A stretch of DNA of 20,916 bases. Source: JBFMAE01 sp040756085 (GTDB lineage: Bacteria; Desulfobacterota; BSN033; UBA1163). The notes under the pieces are model-generated. The model did no database searches, was not told the DNA's origin, and saw nothing but the letters and a program-made list of their open reading frames with translations. The stretch's first letter is position 1. Every line of letters begins with the position of its first letter. This document shows positions 13,386-20,722 of the stretch, in pieces. The DNA is taken from contig JBFMAE010000014.1 in assembly GCA_040756085.1 (NCBI GenBank), forward strand, positions 1 to 20,916, written 5' to 3'. A program made the position numbers and the translations under genes.

Positions 13386-13556
13386 AATACCCAATAACCA
13401 AACCCCTGCCTGCGGTAGGCAGGCTAAGCTCCAAACCTGTTCCTGACAGGTTCAGGAATAAGCTCCACTATTCAATCACAAAATACTCAAACAATTTTTC
13501 TCATTAGAATTTGGATATTGATGATTATTTGGTTATTGGTGCTTGGTTATTGGGAT
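13386..13556. repeat. Modular inverted repeat of CCAATAACCAA-type units with nested hairpins
   Basis: AATACCCAATAACCAAA (from 13386) faces TTTGGTTATTGG and TTGGTTATTGGG (13528-13554). Two more hairpins lie inside the left side: CCTGCCT-GCGGT-AGGCAGG (13405-13423) and AACCTGT-TCCTG-ACAGGTT (13434-13452). It occupies nearly the whole gap between the MgtE-like and Nramp-like genes, so it may set their relative expression. Confidence 0.75.
13405..13423. repeat. CCTGCC-GGCAGG dispersed hairpin, copy 3
   Basis: CCTGCCT-GCGGT-AGGCAGG has a 7-base perfect stem and is nested in the larger repeat, as copy 1 is. Confidence 0.6.
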
Positions 13557-13562
13557 TCAAGA

Positions 13563-14813
13563 TTATCCTGCATCCGGTGCCAATACATCCAGGACGCTCC
13601 GGAAACCGATCACCCCTCTCAGATGGCTCTCTTCATCCACGACGGGGAGGGCTCTGAATCCATACTTTGCAAACGTCTCCACCACTTCATTCTGGTCTTC
13701 ATCCAGTTTGACGCTTACCACCCTTGGGCTCTGGATTTCGGAAATGGGTTGATGGGATTGAGCCGTGAGGAGGTCCCGGATGCTCACCACGCCCTGAAGG
13801 ACTTCTTCTTCATCCACCACATAGATGTAGTCGATGATGTCCAGATTGGGAGCCTCCACCTTTAATCGAGAGATGGCTGTATCTACCGTCACTCCGGGTG
13901 TCAAGCTCAAGTAGGCAGTGGTCATCAATCCCCCTGCGGTTTCATCAGGGTGAACGAGCAGTTCCCGCAAGTCCTCAGCTTTCTCCCTCTCCATCCCTTC
14001 GAGAATTTCCTCAGCCCTCTCCTCAGGGAGATCGGCCAAGAGGTCCGCTGCATCGCTGGGCGACATCTCCTCAACAATATCAGAAGCCTTCTCCACCGGA
14101 ATCTCCTCGATGAGATACTTCTGAATCTTCGGGTCGATCTCCTCCAGGGCCTCGGCTGCCGTCTCTGCATCCAACGCATGAAAGATAGCCGATCGCTCCC
14201 GGCTGCTCAGGTCCTCGATGATATCGGCTAAATCTGCAGGGTGAAGGTGAGAGAGTTTCTTCTGGGACACGCTGAGGTGGAGGAGATCCGAACCGGAGAG
14301 GAGTTGGACATACTTCCAAGAGATGAATTGGTTGGGAAGTATGTAAGAGAAGAGCCAGCGAAGAGCCTTATCGACGACCTTTTCCCATCCCACCCGCCTC
14401 ATCAGTCCTCGAAACCCCACATCGACGTGAACCAGCCTGAGATGGGAATCCACCCGAAGGAAGTGGAGGTCGTTGACCCTCACCACCTTAGCCCCAAAGG
14501 TATCGACAATCTGTTTGTCCATCACCTCTTCCCGGAGAAGGACAATATCTTTCTCAGGAAGGGAGGTCTGAAGAGTGCGAAGGTCGGCTTCAGCAAAGGT
14601 CACCTGGGGCTCGATGTGAACGATTTTCTCCCACGGGAGGTAAAACTTCTTCCATCCTCTCGTTCGGACAACAAGGCCAATGATCATTGGATAGGGCTCT
14701 GCCCTCTCGGCAATCAAATCCGAGATCTTACCCACTTTCTGTCCCGATGGGTTGTGGACCTTTCGGTTTAAAAAATCGCTGAAGAAGTAAAAATCTTTGA
14801 GGCCTTGATCCAT
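13563..14813 (-). CDS. PRC-barrel, MgtE_N and CBS-pair protein without the MgtE channel
   Basis: A soluble 416-residue protein. Residues about 1-170 look like two PRC-barrel-type beta domains (NRKVHNPSGQKVGKISDL; DTFGAKVVRVNDLHFLRV). About 190-290 is the superhelical MgtE N domain of short repeats (LHPADLADIIEDL, ALEEIDPKIQKYLIEEI, MSPSDAADLLADLP). About 290-413 is a CBS pair (HPDETAGGLMTTAYLSLTPG, later FAKYGFRALPVVDEES). In true MgtE channels the CBS pair is followed by five membrane helices. Here the protein ends with DVLAPDAG. In MgtE these cytosolic domains sense Mg and gate the pore, so this protein may be a sensor acting in trans on the Nramp-like protein encoded just downstream. AAGGAG precedes the ATG, and a near-consensus promoter lies at 14879-14907. 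Confidence 0.9.
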   Translation of the reverse strand: MDQGLKDFYFFSDFLNRKVHNPSGQKVGKISDLIAERAEPYPMIIGLVVRTRGWKKFYLPWEKIVHIEPQVTFAEADLRTLQTSLPEKDIVLLREEVMDKQIVDTFGAKVVRVNDLHFLRVDSHLRLVHVDVGFRGLMRRVGWEKVVDKALRWLFSYILPNQFISWKYVQLLSGSDLLHLSVSQKKLSHLHPADLADIIEDLSSRERSAIFHALDAETAAEALEEIDPKIQKYLIEEIPVEKASDIVEEMSPSDAADLLADLPEERAEEILEGMEREKAEDLRELLVHPDETAGGLMTTAYLSLTPGVTVDTAISRLKVEAPNLDIIDYIYVVDEEEVLQGVVSIRDLLTAQSHQPISEIQSPRVVSVKLDEDQNEVVETFAKYGFRALPVVDEESHLRGVIGFRSVLDVLAPDAG

Positions 14814-14878
14814 AAGCCGCTCCTTTGAAATCTAAACATTCCCATGGAATCAAGGGAAAACTTAAGAAGAATTACCCC

Positions 14879-14907
14879 TTTATAACGACTTCAGAGGAGA
14901 CTGTCAA
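14879..14907 (-). promoter_or_regulatory. Strong sigma70-type promoter for the MgtE-like gene
   Basis: On the minus strand, TTGACA (14902-14907) is followed by exactly 17 bases and TATAAA (14879-14884). The -35 box overlaps the stop codon of the upstream gene. A leader of about 60 bases would precede the ATG at 14813. It could drive the MgtE-like and Nramp-like genes together. Confidence 0.7.
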
Positions 14908-15758
14908 ATCGAAAGTCTTCTCACTTCCCCTTCCGCCATCTCTTGCAGGGTCGTTTTGATCCTATCCCATAGAGGACCCTCAAGATCCTTTCGGGAATGA
15001 ATCGGTAGGAGCAAACATTTGAGATTCGAAAATCCCTTTGCCTCCATAAAACGTTGAAACAATTGTTCTGCTTCTGAAGGATGGATCTTTCTCAAATGGG
15101 TTAGAACCCCACGGATCTCCCCTCTGCCATATCGCTCGATGACATCGTGTTCCCTCAATTGGATCTGGGATTGAAGGTCGTTGATGAATCTTTCCTCCCC
15201 TGTGAAAATGAAGAGGGTGAGACTCCGCGGTTGGTTTTGAATGACCTCCCGTTTCTCCTCAGCTCCTGAATCGGATGGAGTCTCATAATCCAATTCGTTT
15301 AGAATTCGCAGGTTTCTCAGGAGGGCGATCTGATTCTCTTTGGAGCGAAACCATCGGAGGGGTTCGATCAAATGTTCTTTCCTGTAAAGGTGTTCCCTCT
15401 CTTCTAACTTTTTCTTCGCCTCTATCTGCATCAAAGTATATTCGAATTTGGAATAACAATTTTTAGCGATGAATCCGAATTCCATGATATCTTTGTCGCG
15501 CAGAGAGTCGCGATGGTAATACATGCGATATTTTCCCTGAAGGAGTTGCTGGATCGCCTTAATCTCTTTCAACCGGTTCTGAATCTCTTTATAGACCTCA
15601 CGAATATCGACAATAATCCCCTGAGGGATATTCCGCTCAGGAGTGACCAACCGGCACATTTCTTGAAAATCCTCTATCGTCTCCTTCAGGTAATGGTGGT
15701 TATTCTGAATGATTCTTTCCAAACTTTCGGCATACTTTTGAACTCGATCCTTCTCCAT
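14904..15758 (-). CDS. Unrecognised protein, helical N-terminus and possible degenerate GGDEF segment
   Basis: A 284-residue cytosolic protein of no family I can name. Residues 1-130 are charged and strongly helical (likely coiled coil, for example NHHYLKETIEDFQEM and VYKEIQNRLKEIKAIQQLLQ). A linker with SDSGAEEKRE is at about 160-170. The C-terminal 105 residues alternate strand and helix: LTLFIFTGEERFINDL, then VIERYGRGEIRGVLTHLRKI, then AEQLFQRFMEAKG and LKCLLLPI. The RYGRGEIRGVL stretch lines up with RYGG(D/E)EFxxLL of diguanylate cyclases and what follows fits the next helix. It lacks the catalytic residues, so at most it is an inactive relative. A real cyclase gene is two genes upstream on the same strand. 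The start is the ATG after a weak GGGG. Confidence 0.7.
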   Translation of the reverse strand: MEKDRVQKYAESLERIIQNNHHYLKETIEDFQEMCRLVTPERNIPQGIIVDIREVYKEIQNRLKEIKAIQQLLQGKYRMYYHRDSLRDKDIMEFGFIAKNCYSKFEYTLMQIEAKKKLEEREHLYRKEHLIEPLRWFRSKENQIALLRNLRILNELDYETPSDSGAEEKREVIQNQPRSLTLFIFTGEERFINDLQSQIQLREHDVIERYGRGEIRGVLTHLRKIHPSEAEQLFQRFMEAKGFSNLKCLLLPIHSRKDLEGPLWDRIKTTLQEMAEGEVRRLSI

Positions 15759-15807
15759 GGGTCATCCCCGAACCAATTCTATAACAATTTTTATCTTTCT
15801 CCAATAT

Positions 15808-15838
15808 GAAAAGGGCGTGATCCCCGATTACGCCTTTC
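15808..15838. repeat. Imperfect hairpin between the Nudix and unrecognised genes
   Basis: GAAAAGGGCGT (15808-15818) and ACGCCTTTC (15830-15838) pair with two bulged bases. It lies in the 139-base gap 15759-15897, which otherwise holds AT-rich sequence and no reading frame. It may end the transcript of the Nudix gene. Confidence 0.4.
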
Positions 15839-15897
15839 AATAGTGTGTTCGGGGAACGCACCCTCCATTTAATATCAATTTATTTATTGCGTTTGTA

Positions 15898-16287
15898 TTA
15901 GTAGGAGGAACAGAGATGCCTGCGAATGGGATCGTCGGCAGGTGGCATGGCCAATCTTTCCAACTCTCTAAACTCTATCCAACGGAGGTCTTGGCAACCG
16001 ACGGGTTTGGGAATACCTTTCTCGACCCGGCAATGATAGGCCAGGAGAAGGATGGGATAGTCAGGATATGAATAGAAGACAGCCTCAAATATTTTTCCCA
16101 CTTCCACCTCGATACCCAATTCCTCTTTCAACTCTCTTCGCAAGGCCTTCCGCGGCTCTTCTCCTTCCTCCACCTTCCCTCCTGGAAATTCCCAGAGAAG
16201 CCCATGGGAGGAATTCTCCTTTCTCTGGGTGACGAGGACTTTCCTCTGTTCGATGATCACCCCTGCTGTGACGATGATGGTCTTCAT
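15898..16287 (-). CDS. MutT-type Nudix hydrolase (8-oxo-dGTP diphosphatase-like)
   Basis: A 129-residue single-domain enzyme that hydrolyses nucleoside diphosphate derivatives. The size and the start (KTIIVTAGVIIEQRKVLVTQR) match MutT-like nucleotide-pool sanitising enzymes. The Nudix box GX5EX7REUXEEXGU is complete in GGKVEEGEEPRKALRRELKE followed by ELGI. The real start is the ATG at 16287, one base after the TGA of the diguanylate cyclase gene, so the pair is probably translationally coupled. A longer frame to 16350 runs into the cyclase C-terminus and is rejected. A functional link with the cyclase is not evident. Confidence 0.93.
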   Translation of the reverse strand: MKTIIVTAGVIIEQRKVLVTQRKENSSHGLLWEFPGGKVEEGEEPRKALRRELKEELGIEVEVGKIFEAVFYSYPDYPILLLAYHCRVEKGIPKPVGCQDLRWIEFRELERLAMPPADDPIRRHLCSSY

Positions 16288-16288
16288 C

Positions 16289-17320
16289 TCATCTTTCCAC
16301 CCGATTGCGGCCCGCCCTTTTGGCCCGGTAGAGAGCGTTGTCCGCCTCACGGATCAGGTCCGTGAGGGTCGAAATGGGTGGAGAGAAAGTGGCTACTCCG
16401 ATACTGACGGTAAAATCTCCATCGGGTTGGGTACTCTCGTTGGGGAACCGGGTCTCAGCCACAATTCTCCTCACCCTCTCCGCAATCTCCAGGGCACCTT
16501 CTTTTTCTGCATTGATCAGGATCGCCGAAAATTCCTCCCCTCCATACCGTGCGACGATGTCGGTCTGACGGACTCCCCGCCGGATTAGAATGGAGATGGC
16601 CTTCAAGACCTGATCTCCGGCCAGATGTCCATTCGTGTCGTTGTAATGTTTGAAATAGTCGATATCGATCATGAGAAGGGAGAGCGGGGTGGAGTAGCGC
16701 TTATGTCGCTCCACCTCCCTGGTCAGCTGCTCGATAAAAAAACGGTGGTTATAAATCCCGGTCAGGTCGTCCGTATAAGAGAGTCGCACAGCCTCCTCCC
16801 TCATCTTCTCGATCTCTTGCGACTTCTCCTTAAAGAGATCCCTTAAGGTCTGTAGTTCCCGGGCATATTGATCTCTTTCTCGAATCTTATGAATGAACTC
16901 CTTCTTCGTTCTCTCCCATTCCTCTTCAATACCAATCCTCTCTCTGAGGTCCCTCAGTGTAATGAAAGAGGCCTCTTCTCGGATGATCCCGAAGAACTCG
17001 GCAGGGATCCGTTCACCCGACTGGCTGACGATTTGGATCCTGAGACGGGCCTCTTTCCCCTGCCCCATCTCCTCAAAACCCTCTCTGATTCCATCGAGGC
17101 CTTCGAGAGCCACGACATCGATGAAAACCATCTGCCGAAGCTCCTCCCAGGGGTATCCCAGCAATTCCATCCCTTTTGGATTGACCTTTAGAAAATTTCC
17201 CTTTCGATCAAGGATGAAGAAGGGATCCTGGATGACCTCAAAGATGGACCTCTGGAGATAGACCTCTTTCTCCAGGGCTTCCACCTTTATCCTGAGCTCT
17301 TTGAAGGAAGGGGGTTTCAT
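16289..17320 (-). CDS. Diguanylate cyclase with PAS sensor (PAS-GGEEF)
   Basis: A 343-residue cytosolic protein that should make cyclic di-GMP from two GTP. After a short coiled coil (about 8-22), a PAS domain covers about 23-125 (FEVIQDPFFILDRKGNFLKV, NPKGMELLGYPWEEL, FITLRDLRER). A long coiled-coil linker runs to about 180. The catalytic domain starts at LSYTDDLTGIYNHRFF. The metal-binding Asp is in MIDIDYFK (D219 and D221), the active-site signature GGEEF is at 260-264, and the inhibitory I-site RQTD is at 251-254, so product feedback is expected. There are no membrane segments, so the signal must be intracellular. The Nudix gene starts one base after its stop. Confidence 0.95.
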   Translation of the reverse strand: MKPPSFKELRIKVEALEKEVYLQRSIFEVIQDPFFILDRKGNFLKVNPKGMELLGYPWEELRQMVFIDVVALEGLDGIREGFEEMGQGKEARLRIQIVSQSGERIPAEFFGIIREEASFITLRDLRERIGIEEEWERTKKEFIHKIRERDQYARELQTLRDLFKEKSQEIEKMREEAVRLSYTDDLTGIYNHRFFIEQLTREVERHKRYSTPLSLLMIDIDYFKHYNDTNGHLAGDQVLKAISILIRRGVRQTDIVARYGGEEFSAILINAEKEGALEIAERVRRIVAETRFPNESTQPDGDFTVSIGVATFSPPISTLTDLIREADNALYRAKRAGRNRVER

Positions 17321-17365
17321 ATTTTAGATTTCGGATTTAAGATTTTACCTACCTGCGGGCTGAAG

Positions 17366-17440
17366 CCTTCGGCGAAGGACCCGGCAATCAGGGATTTTTC
17401 AATCTATAACCCGTCCTCCGTAGTAGTCTGCTACGGAGGA
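17366..17440. repeat. Paired hairpins in the gap between the cyclase and nrdG
   Basis: CCTTC-GGC-GAAGG (17366-17378), bracketed by CGGG/CCCG, and TCCTCCGTAG-TAGTCTG-CTACGGAGGA (17414-17440, perfect 10-base stem) lie in the 161-base gap 17321-17481. A GATTTCGGATTTAAGATTTT run beside them (about 17330) resembles one arm of the modular repeats. The second hairpin could stop transcription after nrdG, but no T-run follows it. Confidence 0.6.
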
Positions 17441-17481
17441 TGGATCTGCGATGTGAACTCTGCAATCAAGGAATAATGCAA

Positions 17482-18162
17482 TCATACCATTTCCTGGACC
17501 TCTCTTTCCATCTCCTTCAATACTTTTGGATCGTAGGGGAGGGTATTTCTCAACGAAGGATCCAATGGATTCTCTGGATTGAAGTTCTGGAGGACCAGTC
17601 TTGGGCCGGCCTTCAACTGCTCACCGAGATTTTTAATATCTTCTTCTCTGTGGAGTCCAGGGACGACGGTCATCCGGAATTGATGCTCCACTTTTCCTTT
17701 CTTCAGGATTTCGATGGATCTCAAAATGAGGGTTAGATCAACGGAGAGGCCGGCCAAGCGCCGATAGCTAAAGGGATCCAAGGGGGCCTTCACATCCATG
17801 GAGACAAAGGCGATCTCTCCTGCCTCGATGAGGGTTTCTAACATCTCGGGGTTTGAACCATTGGTATCCAGTTTGACTAAAAATCCATGTCGTTTTAGCT
17901 CGCCGATCAGGAGAGGAAGATCGACATGCAGGGTAGGCTCTCCACCCGTGAGGCAGACCCCATCAATCCAATCCCCGAGTGAATGGAGTCGGGCGAGGAT
18001 ATCTTCAAGTGGAATCGAAGAATACTGCTCGGGACGAAAAACGAGGGGATGGTTATGGCAGTAAGGACATCGGAAGTTACAGCGGGGAAGGAAAAGGACA
18101 GAGCAGAGTTTTCCTGGCCAATCTAAAAAGGAGGTCTCTAAAAATCCTTTGATCTCGATCAT
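17482..18162 (-). CDS. nrdG: Anaerobic ribonucleotide reductase activating protein (NrdG type radical SAM)
   Basis: A 226-residue radical SAM activase that would install the glycyl radical on NrdD using S-adenosylmethionine and a 4Fe-4S cluster. The cluster motif is C28xxxC32xxC35 (PRCNFRCPYCHN). Further motifs are FLDWPGKLCSVLFL, VCLTGGEPTLH, VKLDTNGSNP and VSMDVKAP. The length and opening fit the NrdG2-like branch (close to TIGR02495), not the shorter enterobacterial NrdG. No good ribosome binding site is visible before the ATG at 18162. The space to the upstream gene is only 15 bases, so translation may depend on the preceding gene. It is the third gene of the nrdD operon. Confidence 0.92.
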   Translation of the reverse strand: MIEIKGFLETSFLDWPGKLCSVLFLPRCNFRCPYCHNHPLVFRPEQYSSIPLEDILARLHSLGDWIDGVCLTGGEPTLHVDLPLLIGELKRHGFLVKLDTNGSNPEMLETLIEAGEIAFVSMDVKAPLDPFSYRRLAGLSVDLTLILRSIEILKKGKVEHQFRMTVVPGLHREEDIKNLGEQLKAGPRLVLQNFNPENPLDPSLRNTLPYDPKVLKEMEREVQEMV

Positions 18163-18177
18163 CGTGTTTAGGCCCCC

Positions 18178-18480
18178 TCACACTTCCCCTCTCCCCAAGG
18201 CAGGGGAGAGGGATGGGGTGAGGGGAATGAGATACTGCTTCACCTCTTGTAGGGTCGGAATGACACCTCTCCAACTGATCACCTCCCTCTCCTCCTCATC
18301 CTCGATAATGATGGAAGGGGTGGAAAGGACACTGTAGAAAGAGGCCTCGGCCAGACCATCGATCGTGTCCAGATCATAATTATAAACCAGCACTCCCTCC
18401 TTCTTTAACTCTATTCCAATGTCCTTGACAGCAGGACATTTCGGGCATTTCGCTTTGGTGAAGATTTTTATTAATCCCAT
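18178..18480 (-). CDS. Glutaredoxin/thioredoxin-like CPKC redoxin, probable reductant of NrdD
   Basis: A 100-residue protein with a thioredoxin-fold start, MGLIKIFTKAKCPKCPAVKD, and a CxxC active site at C12 and C15. The cis-proline region is LSTPSIII. It sits between nrdD and nrdG on the same strand with AAGGAGG upstream. This matches class III reductases that take electrons from a NrdH-like redoxin instead of formate, known from Methanosarcina barkeri. The domain ends near YLIP. The last 14 residues, LTPSLSPALGRGEV, are read from the repeat at 18187-18212 and are typical junk tails made by that repeat. The tail probably adds nothing to activity. Confidence 0.85.
   Translation of the reverse strand: MGLIKIFTKAKCPKCPAVKDIGIELKKEGVLVYNYDLDTIDGLAEASFYSVLSTPSIIIEDEEEREVISWRGVIPTLQEVKQYLIPLTPSLSPALGRGEV
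18187..18212. repeat. CCCTCTCCCC/GGGGAGAGGG dispersed repeat read into the redoxin C-terminus
   Basis: A perfect 10-base stem with an AAGGCA loop, followed by GATGGGGTGAGGGG. This is a common intergenic element in many bacterial genomes. Here it encodes the end of the redoxin and supplies the upstream region of nrdG. Confidence 0.75.
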
Positions 18481-18494
18481 CTCTCCTCCTTAAT

Positions 18495-18515
18495 GCTTAG
18501 CGCTCTGCGCATAGC
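18495..18515. repeat. Small hairpin between nrdD and the redoxin gene
   Basis: GCTTAGCGC-TCT-GCGCATAGC pairs apart from two central mismatches. It lies in the 45-base gap between nrdD and the redoxin gene and may tune their relative output. Weak evidence. Confidence 0.35.
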
Positions 18516-18525
18516 GTAAAAATTT

Positions 18526-20670
18526 TTATCCTACTTCAAGCACCATCCCTTCTTCCCTCTCTTTGAGGAATGCTTGGTTTCGATACCGGTTCTGGAGTTC
18601 TCCAATCTTTCCTTTATTCCAGCTGGAGATTTTGGTGAAATACCCGGTGATCCGTGTGATGCCATCCACATCCCCAGATCCGCAGTAAGCGCAGGAGGGT
18701 CGAAGGCCCCGGCTTGTCCGATGGCAGACATTACAGGTTGTAAACTCCGGAGAAAAGGCAATCTGGTCATTTTGTGTCAGTTGAAAAGTCTTGATCACAA
18801 AATTAGCCATTGACCCCTTTAAAGGCCTCGCCTCACCCAACCAGATATGGGTCAGTGCTCCGGCCTCGATCAGAGGATGAAAGAGTCCTTCCTGCTTCAC
18901 CCGCTCAATCGGGTTCAGCACAGCAGAATTGTTCAGATAGGTGGAGTTCGTGTAATAGATTTCTCCTTTGGAAATATCTCCTTTCACAATGTGTCCTGAT
19001 TTCGGTGAGTGATATTTGAGGTCCAATTTTGCGAAGCGATAGGCAGTCGATTCCGCCGGTGTCTGTTCCAGAACGAAATGCATCCCATAGCGCTGGCTGA
19101 GCCTGTCCACCAGAAGCTTCATATGGGCGATGACCTTCAGTCCGAATTTGAAGGCCTGCTTGGACTGGTGCATCTCCTGGCCGATGTGAATTTGAACAAG
19201 TTCGTTGAGTCCTACCATACCGATTAAAAAACTGGCACGACGCATCCTTAGGTAGGGAGATCCGTCCCGGTCCATTGCGAGGAGGGACAACGGACCCTTT
19301 TCTCCCAGGGAGAGAAGTTTTTCAATGAAGAGTTTCTTTTCCAGATGGGCCTTCACTGCCATCTCGATGAACTCGGTAATTTTAGAAAAGAGCTGTGAAT
19401 CCTCTCCTTTAGAAAGGTAAGCGATTCTTGGAAGGTTGAGCGTCACATTCTGGAGGGCACAGTATCGCATCTTCCAGGGCTGTTGGGCATCTTCCAGGTC
19501 GGTTTGATCGAGTTTGAAACTGAGGCGACAGCATTCGGAGATCTTGGCCGTCTCCCCTCGGTCGAAAACGAAATAGGTATTGCCCTTCTCAGAAGCAACA
19601 TCGCAGATGTGGTGGAGAAAATCCATATGGCCGGGGGTCTTGAAGAATTTCTCCGTAATGTGGACCAGCGGTTTTGGGAAGAAGAAAGGCCTTCCGGAAC
19701 CATCCCCCTCGTGAAAAACATCGAAGAGCGCCCAGGCAAAGTGTTGGGCCTCCTTCGTGTAGTCACTATAATTCTTCCCGGTGAACTCGCCGCCCGGTCC
19801 GATCGCAGGGACATCCTCAAAGTGTTTGGGAATCTCCCAGTAGAGATTGAGATCGGTGAAGATTGCCTGTCCCCCTCTGGCCACCGCCTGTTGGGAGAAT
19901 TCGAAGATCATCATCTGAGCCAGTTGTTTCAGCTCCTGATCCGACATCCCGACCAAATAGGGCGCGAAAAAGAGATTGACGGAGTCCCAACCGATCGCAC
20001 CGGCAAAGTGGCTCTGAAGGGCTGCGGCGAACTTCACCATGTGGGCCAGCAGCACTTCAGGATGTTTGGCAGGCTTAGCCATGGCGATCGAGTTGGGAAG
20101 GCTCAGGCCAAAACGTTTAATATATTCGAGAGATTGCCCGCTACAGTAAGGTCGATCCACAAAGCCCAGATCGTGCAGGTGGATATCTCCACGCATATGG
20201 GCATCAGCGATCTCCTGAGAAAAGACCGAGAGCAGAGCATATTCCTTCTTGATCCTCTCGGCCAATGTGAGATTGGTGGCCTCCGGTCCATGCGGAACAT
20301 TGGCGTTTTCTTTATTCGGATGGAGGATGAGCTGGTCCACATCGTAGAGCGGCATTCCTAAACGGGTGTGCATCCTCCGGGCCTGTTCAAGCCCTCTTTC
20401 GACCAGTTTAGTATCCACCAGTTCACGGATAAGGGGTGCGGTGATCATTTTGATTCTGGAAGAAGCAATTAATTCCTCTACCTCCCGCGCGATTTCCTTC
20501 GCTGTATCGTAATCCACATAGGTCTCTCGGAGGAGAGCATCGACGATTCTCTGGCGATTCCAATCGTGCATGGATTCGTCAGAGGTACGGACAAAGAGGG
20601 CCATATCCGTCGTTTCGAGATCTTCCCTAAATTCCTGACGATCCCCTTTCATCTCAATCACATTTGACAT
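18526..20670 (-). CDS. nrdD: Anaerobic (class III) ribonucleoside-triphosphate reductase
   Basis: A 714-residue glycyl-radical enzyme that reduces ribonucleotides to deoxyribonucleotides without oxygen. Residues about 25-105 are an ATP-cone for allosteric control (LFVRTSDESMHDWNRQRIVD). The barrel includes GDIHLHDLGFVDRPYCSGQS (C176) and GETAKISECCRLSF (C380, C381), candidate active-site thiols. Near the C-terminus is a zinc site, C646xxC649 and C660xxC663, then the glycyl-radical loop RITGY with G676, followed by WNKGKIGELQNRYR. All parts are intact. It is the first gene of the nrdD-redoxin-nrdG operon and has its own promoter with NrdR-box candidates. The gene is full length from ATG 20670. 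A class III enzyme implies anaerobic growth. Confidence 0.97.
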   Translation of the reverse strand: MSNVIEMKGDRQEFREDLETTDMALFVRTSDESMHDWNRQRIVDALLRETYVDYDTAKEIAREVEELIASSRIKMITAPLIRELVDTKLVERGLEQARRMHTRLGMPLYDVDQLILHPNKENANVPHGPEATNLTLAERIKKEYALLSVFSQEIADAHMRGDIHLHDLGFVDRPYCSGQSLEYIKRFGLSLPNSIAMAKPAKHPEVLLAHMVKFAAALQSHFAGAIGWDSVNLFFAPYLVGMSDQELKQLAQMMIFEFSQQAVARGGQAIFTDLNLYWEIPKHFEDVPAIGPGGEFTGKNYSDYTKEAQHFAWALFDVFHEGDGSGRPFFFPKPLVHITEKFFKTPGHMDFLHHICDVASEKGNTYFVFDRGETAKISECCRLSFKLDQTDLEDAQQPWKMRYCALQNVTLNLPRIAYLSKGEDSQLFSKITEFIEMAVKAHLEKKLFIEKLLSLGEKGPLSLLAMDRDGSPYLRMRRASFLIGMVGLNELVQIHIGQEMHQSKQAFKFGLKVIAHMKLLVDRLSQRYGMHFVLEQTPAESTAYRFAKLDLKYHSPKSGHIVKGDISKGEIYYTNSTYLNNSAVLNPIERVKQEGLFHPLIEAGALTHIWLGEARPLKGSMANFVIKTFQLTQNDQIAFSPEFTTCNVCHRTSRGLRPSCAYCGSGDVDGITRITGYFTKISSWNKGKIGELQNRYRNQAFLKEREEGMVLEVG

Positions 20671-20722
20671 TTTTCCTACCTTTAGTATTACGATAGATTT
20701 AATGGAAGGCCTTATAGAAGGG

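Noticed and set aside
16288..16350. Extended N-terminus of the Nudix protein
   Set aside because: It overlaps the conserved C-terminus of the cyclase. The MKTIIVTAGV start one base after that stop codon is typical for MutT.
19483..20361. A 292-residue rightward reading frame
   Set aside because: It lies entirely antisense to the intact and well-conserved nrdD and has no recognisable domain.
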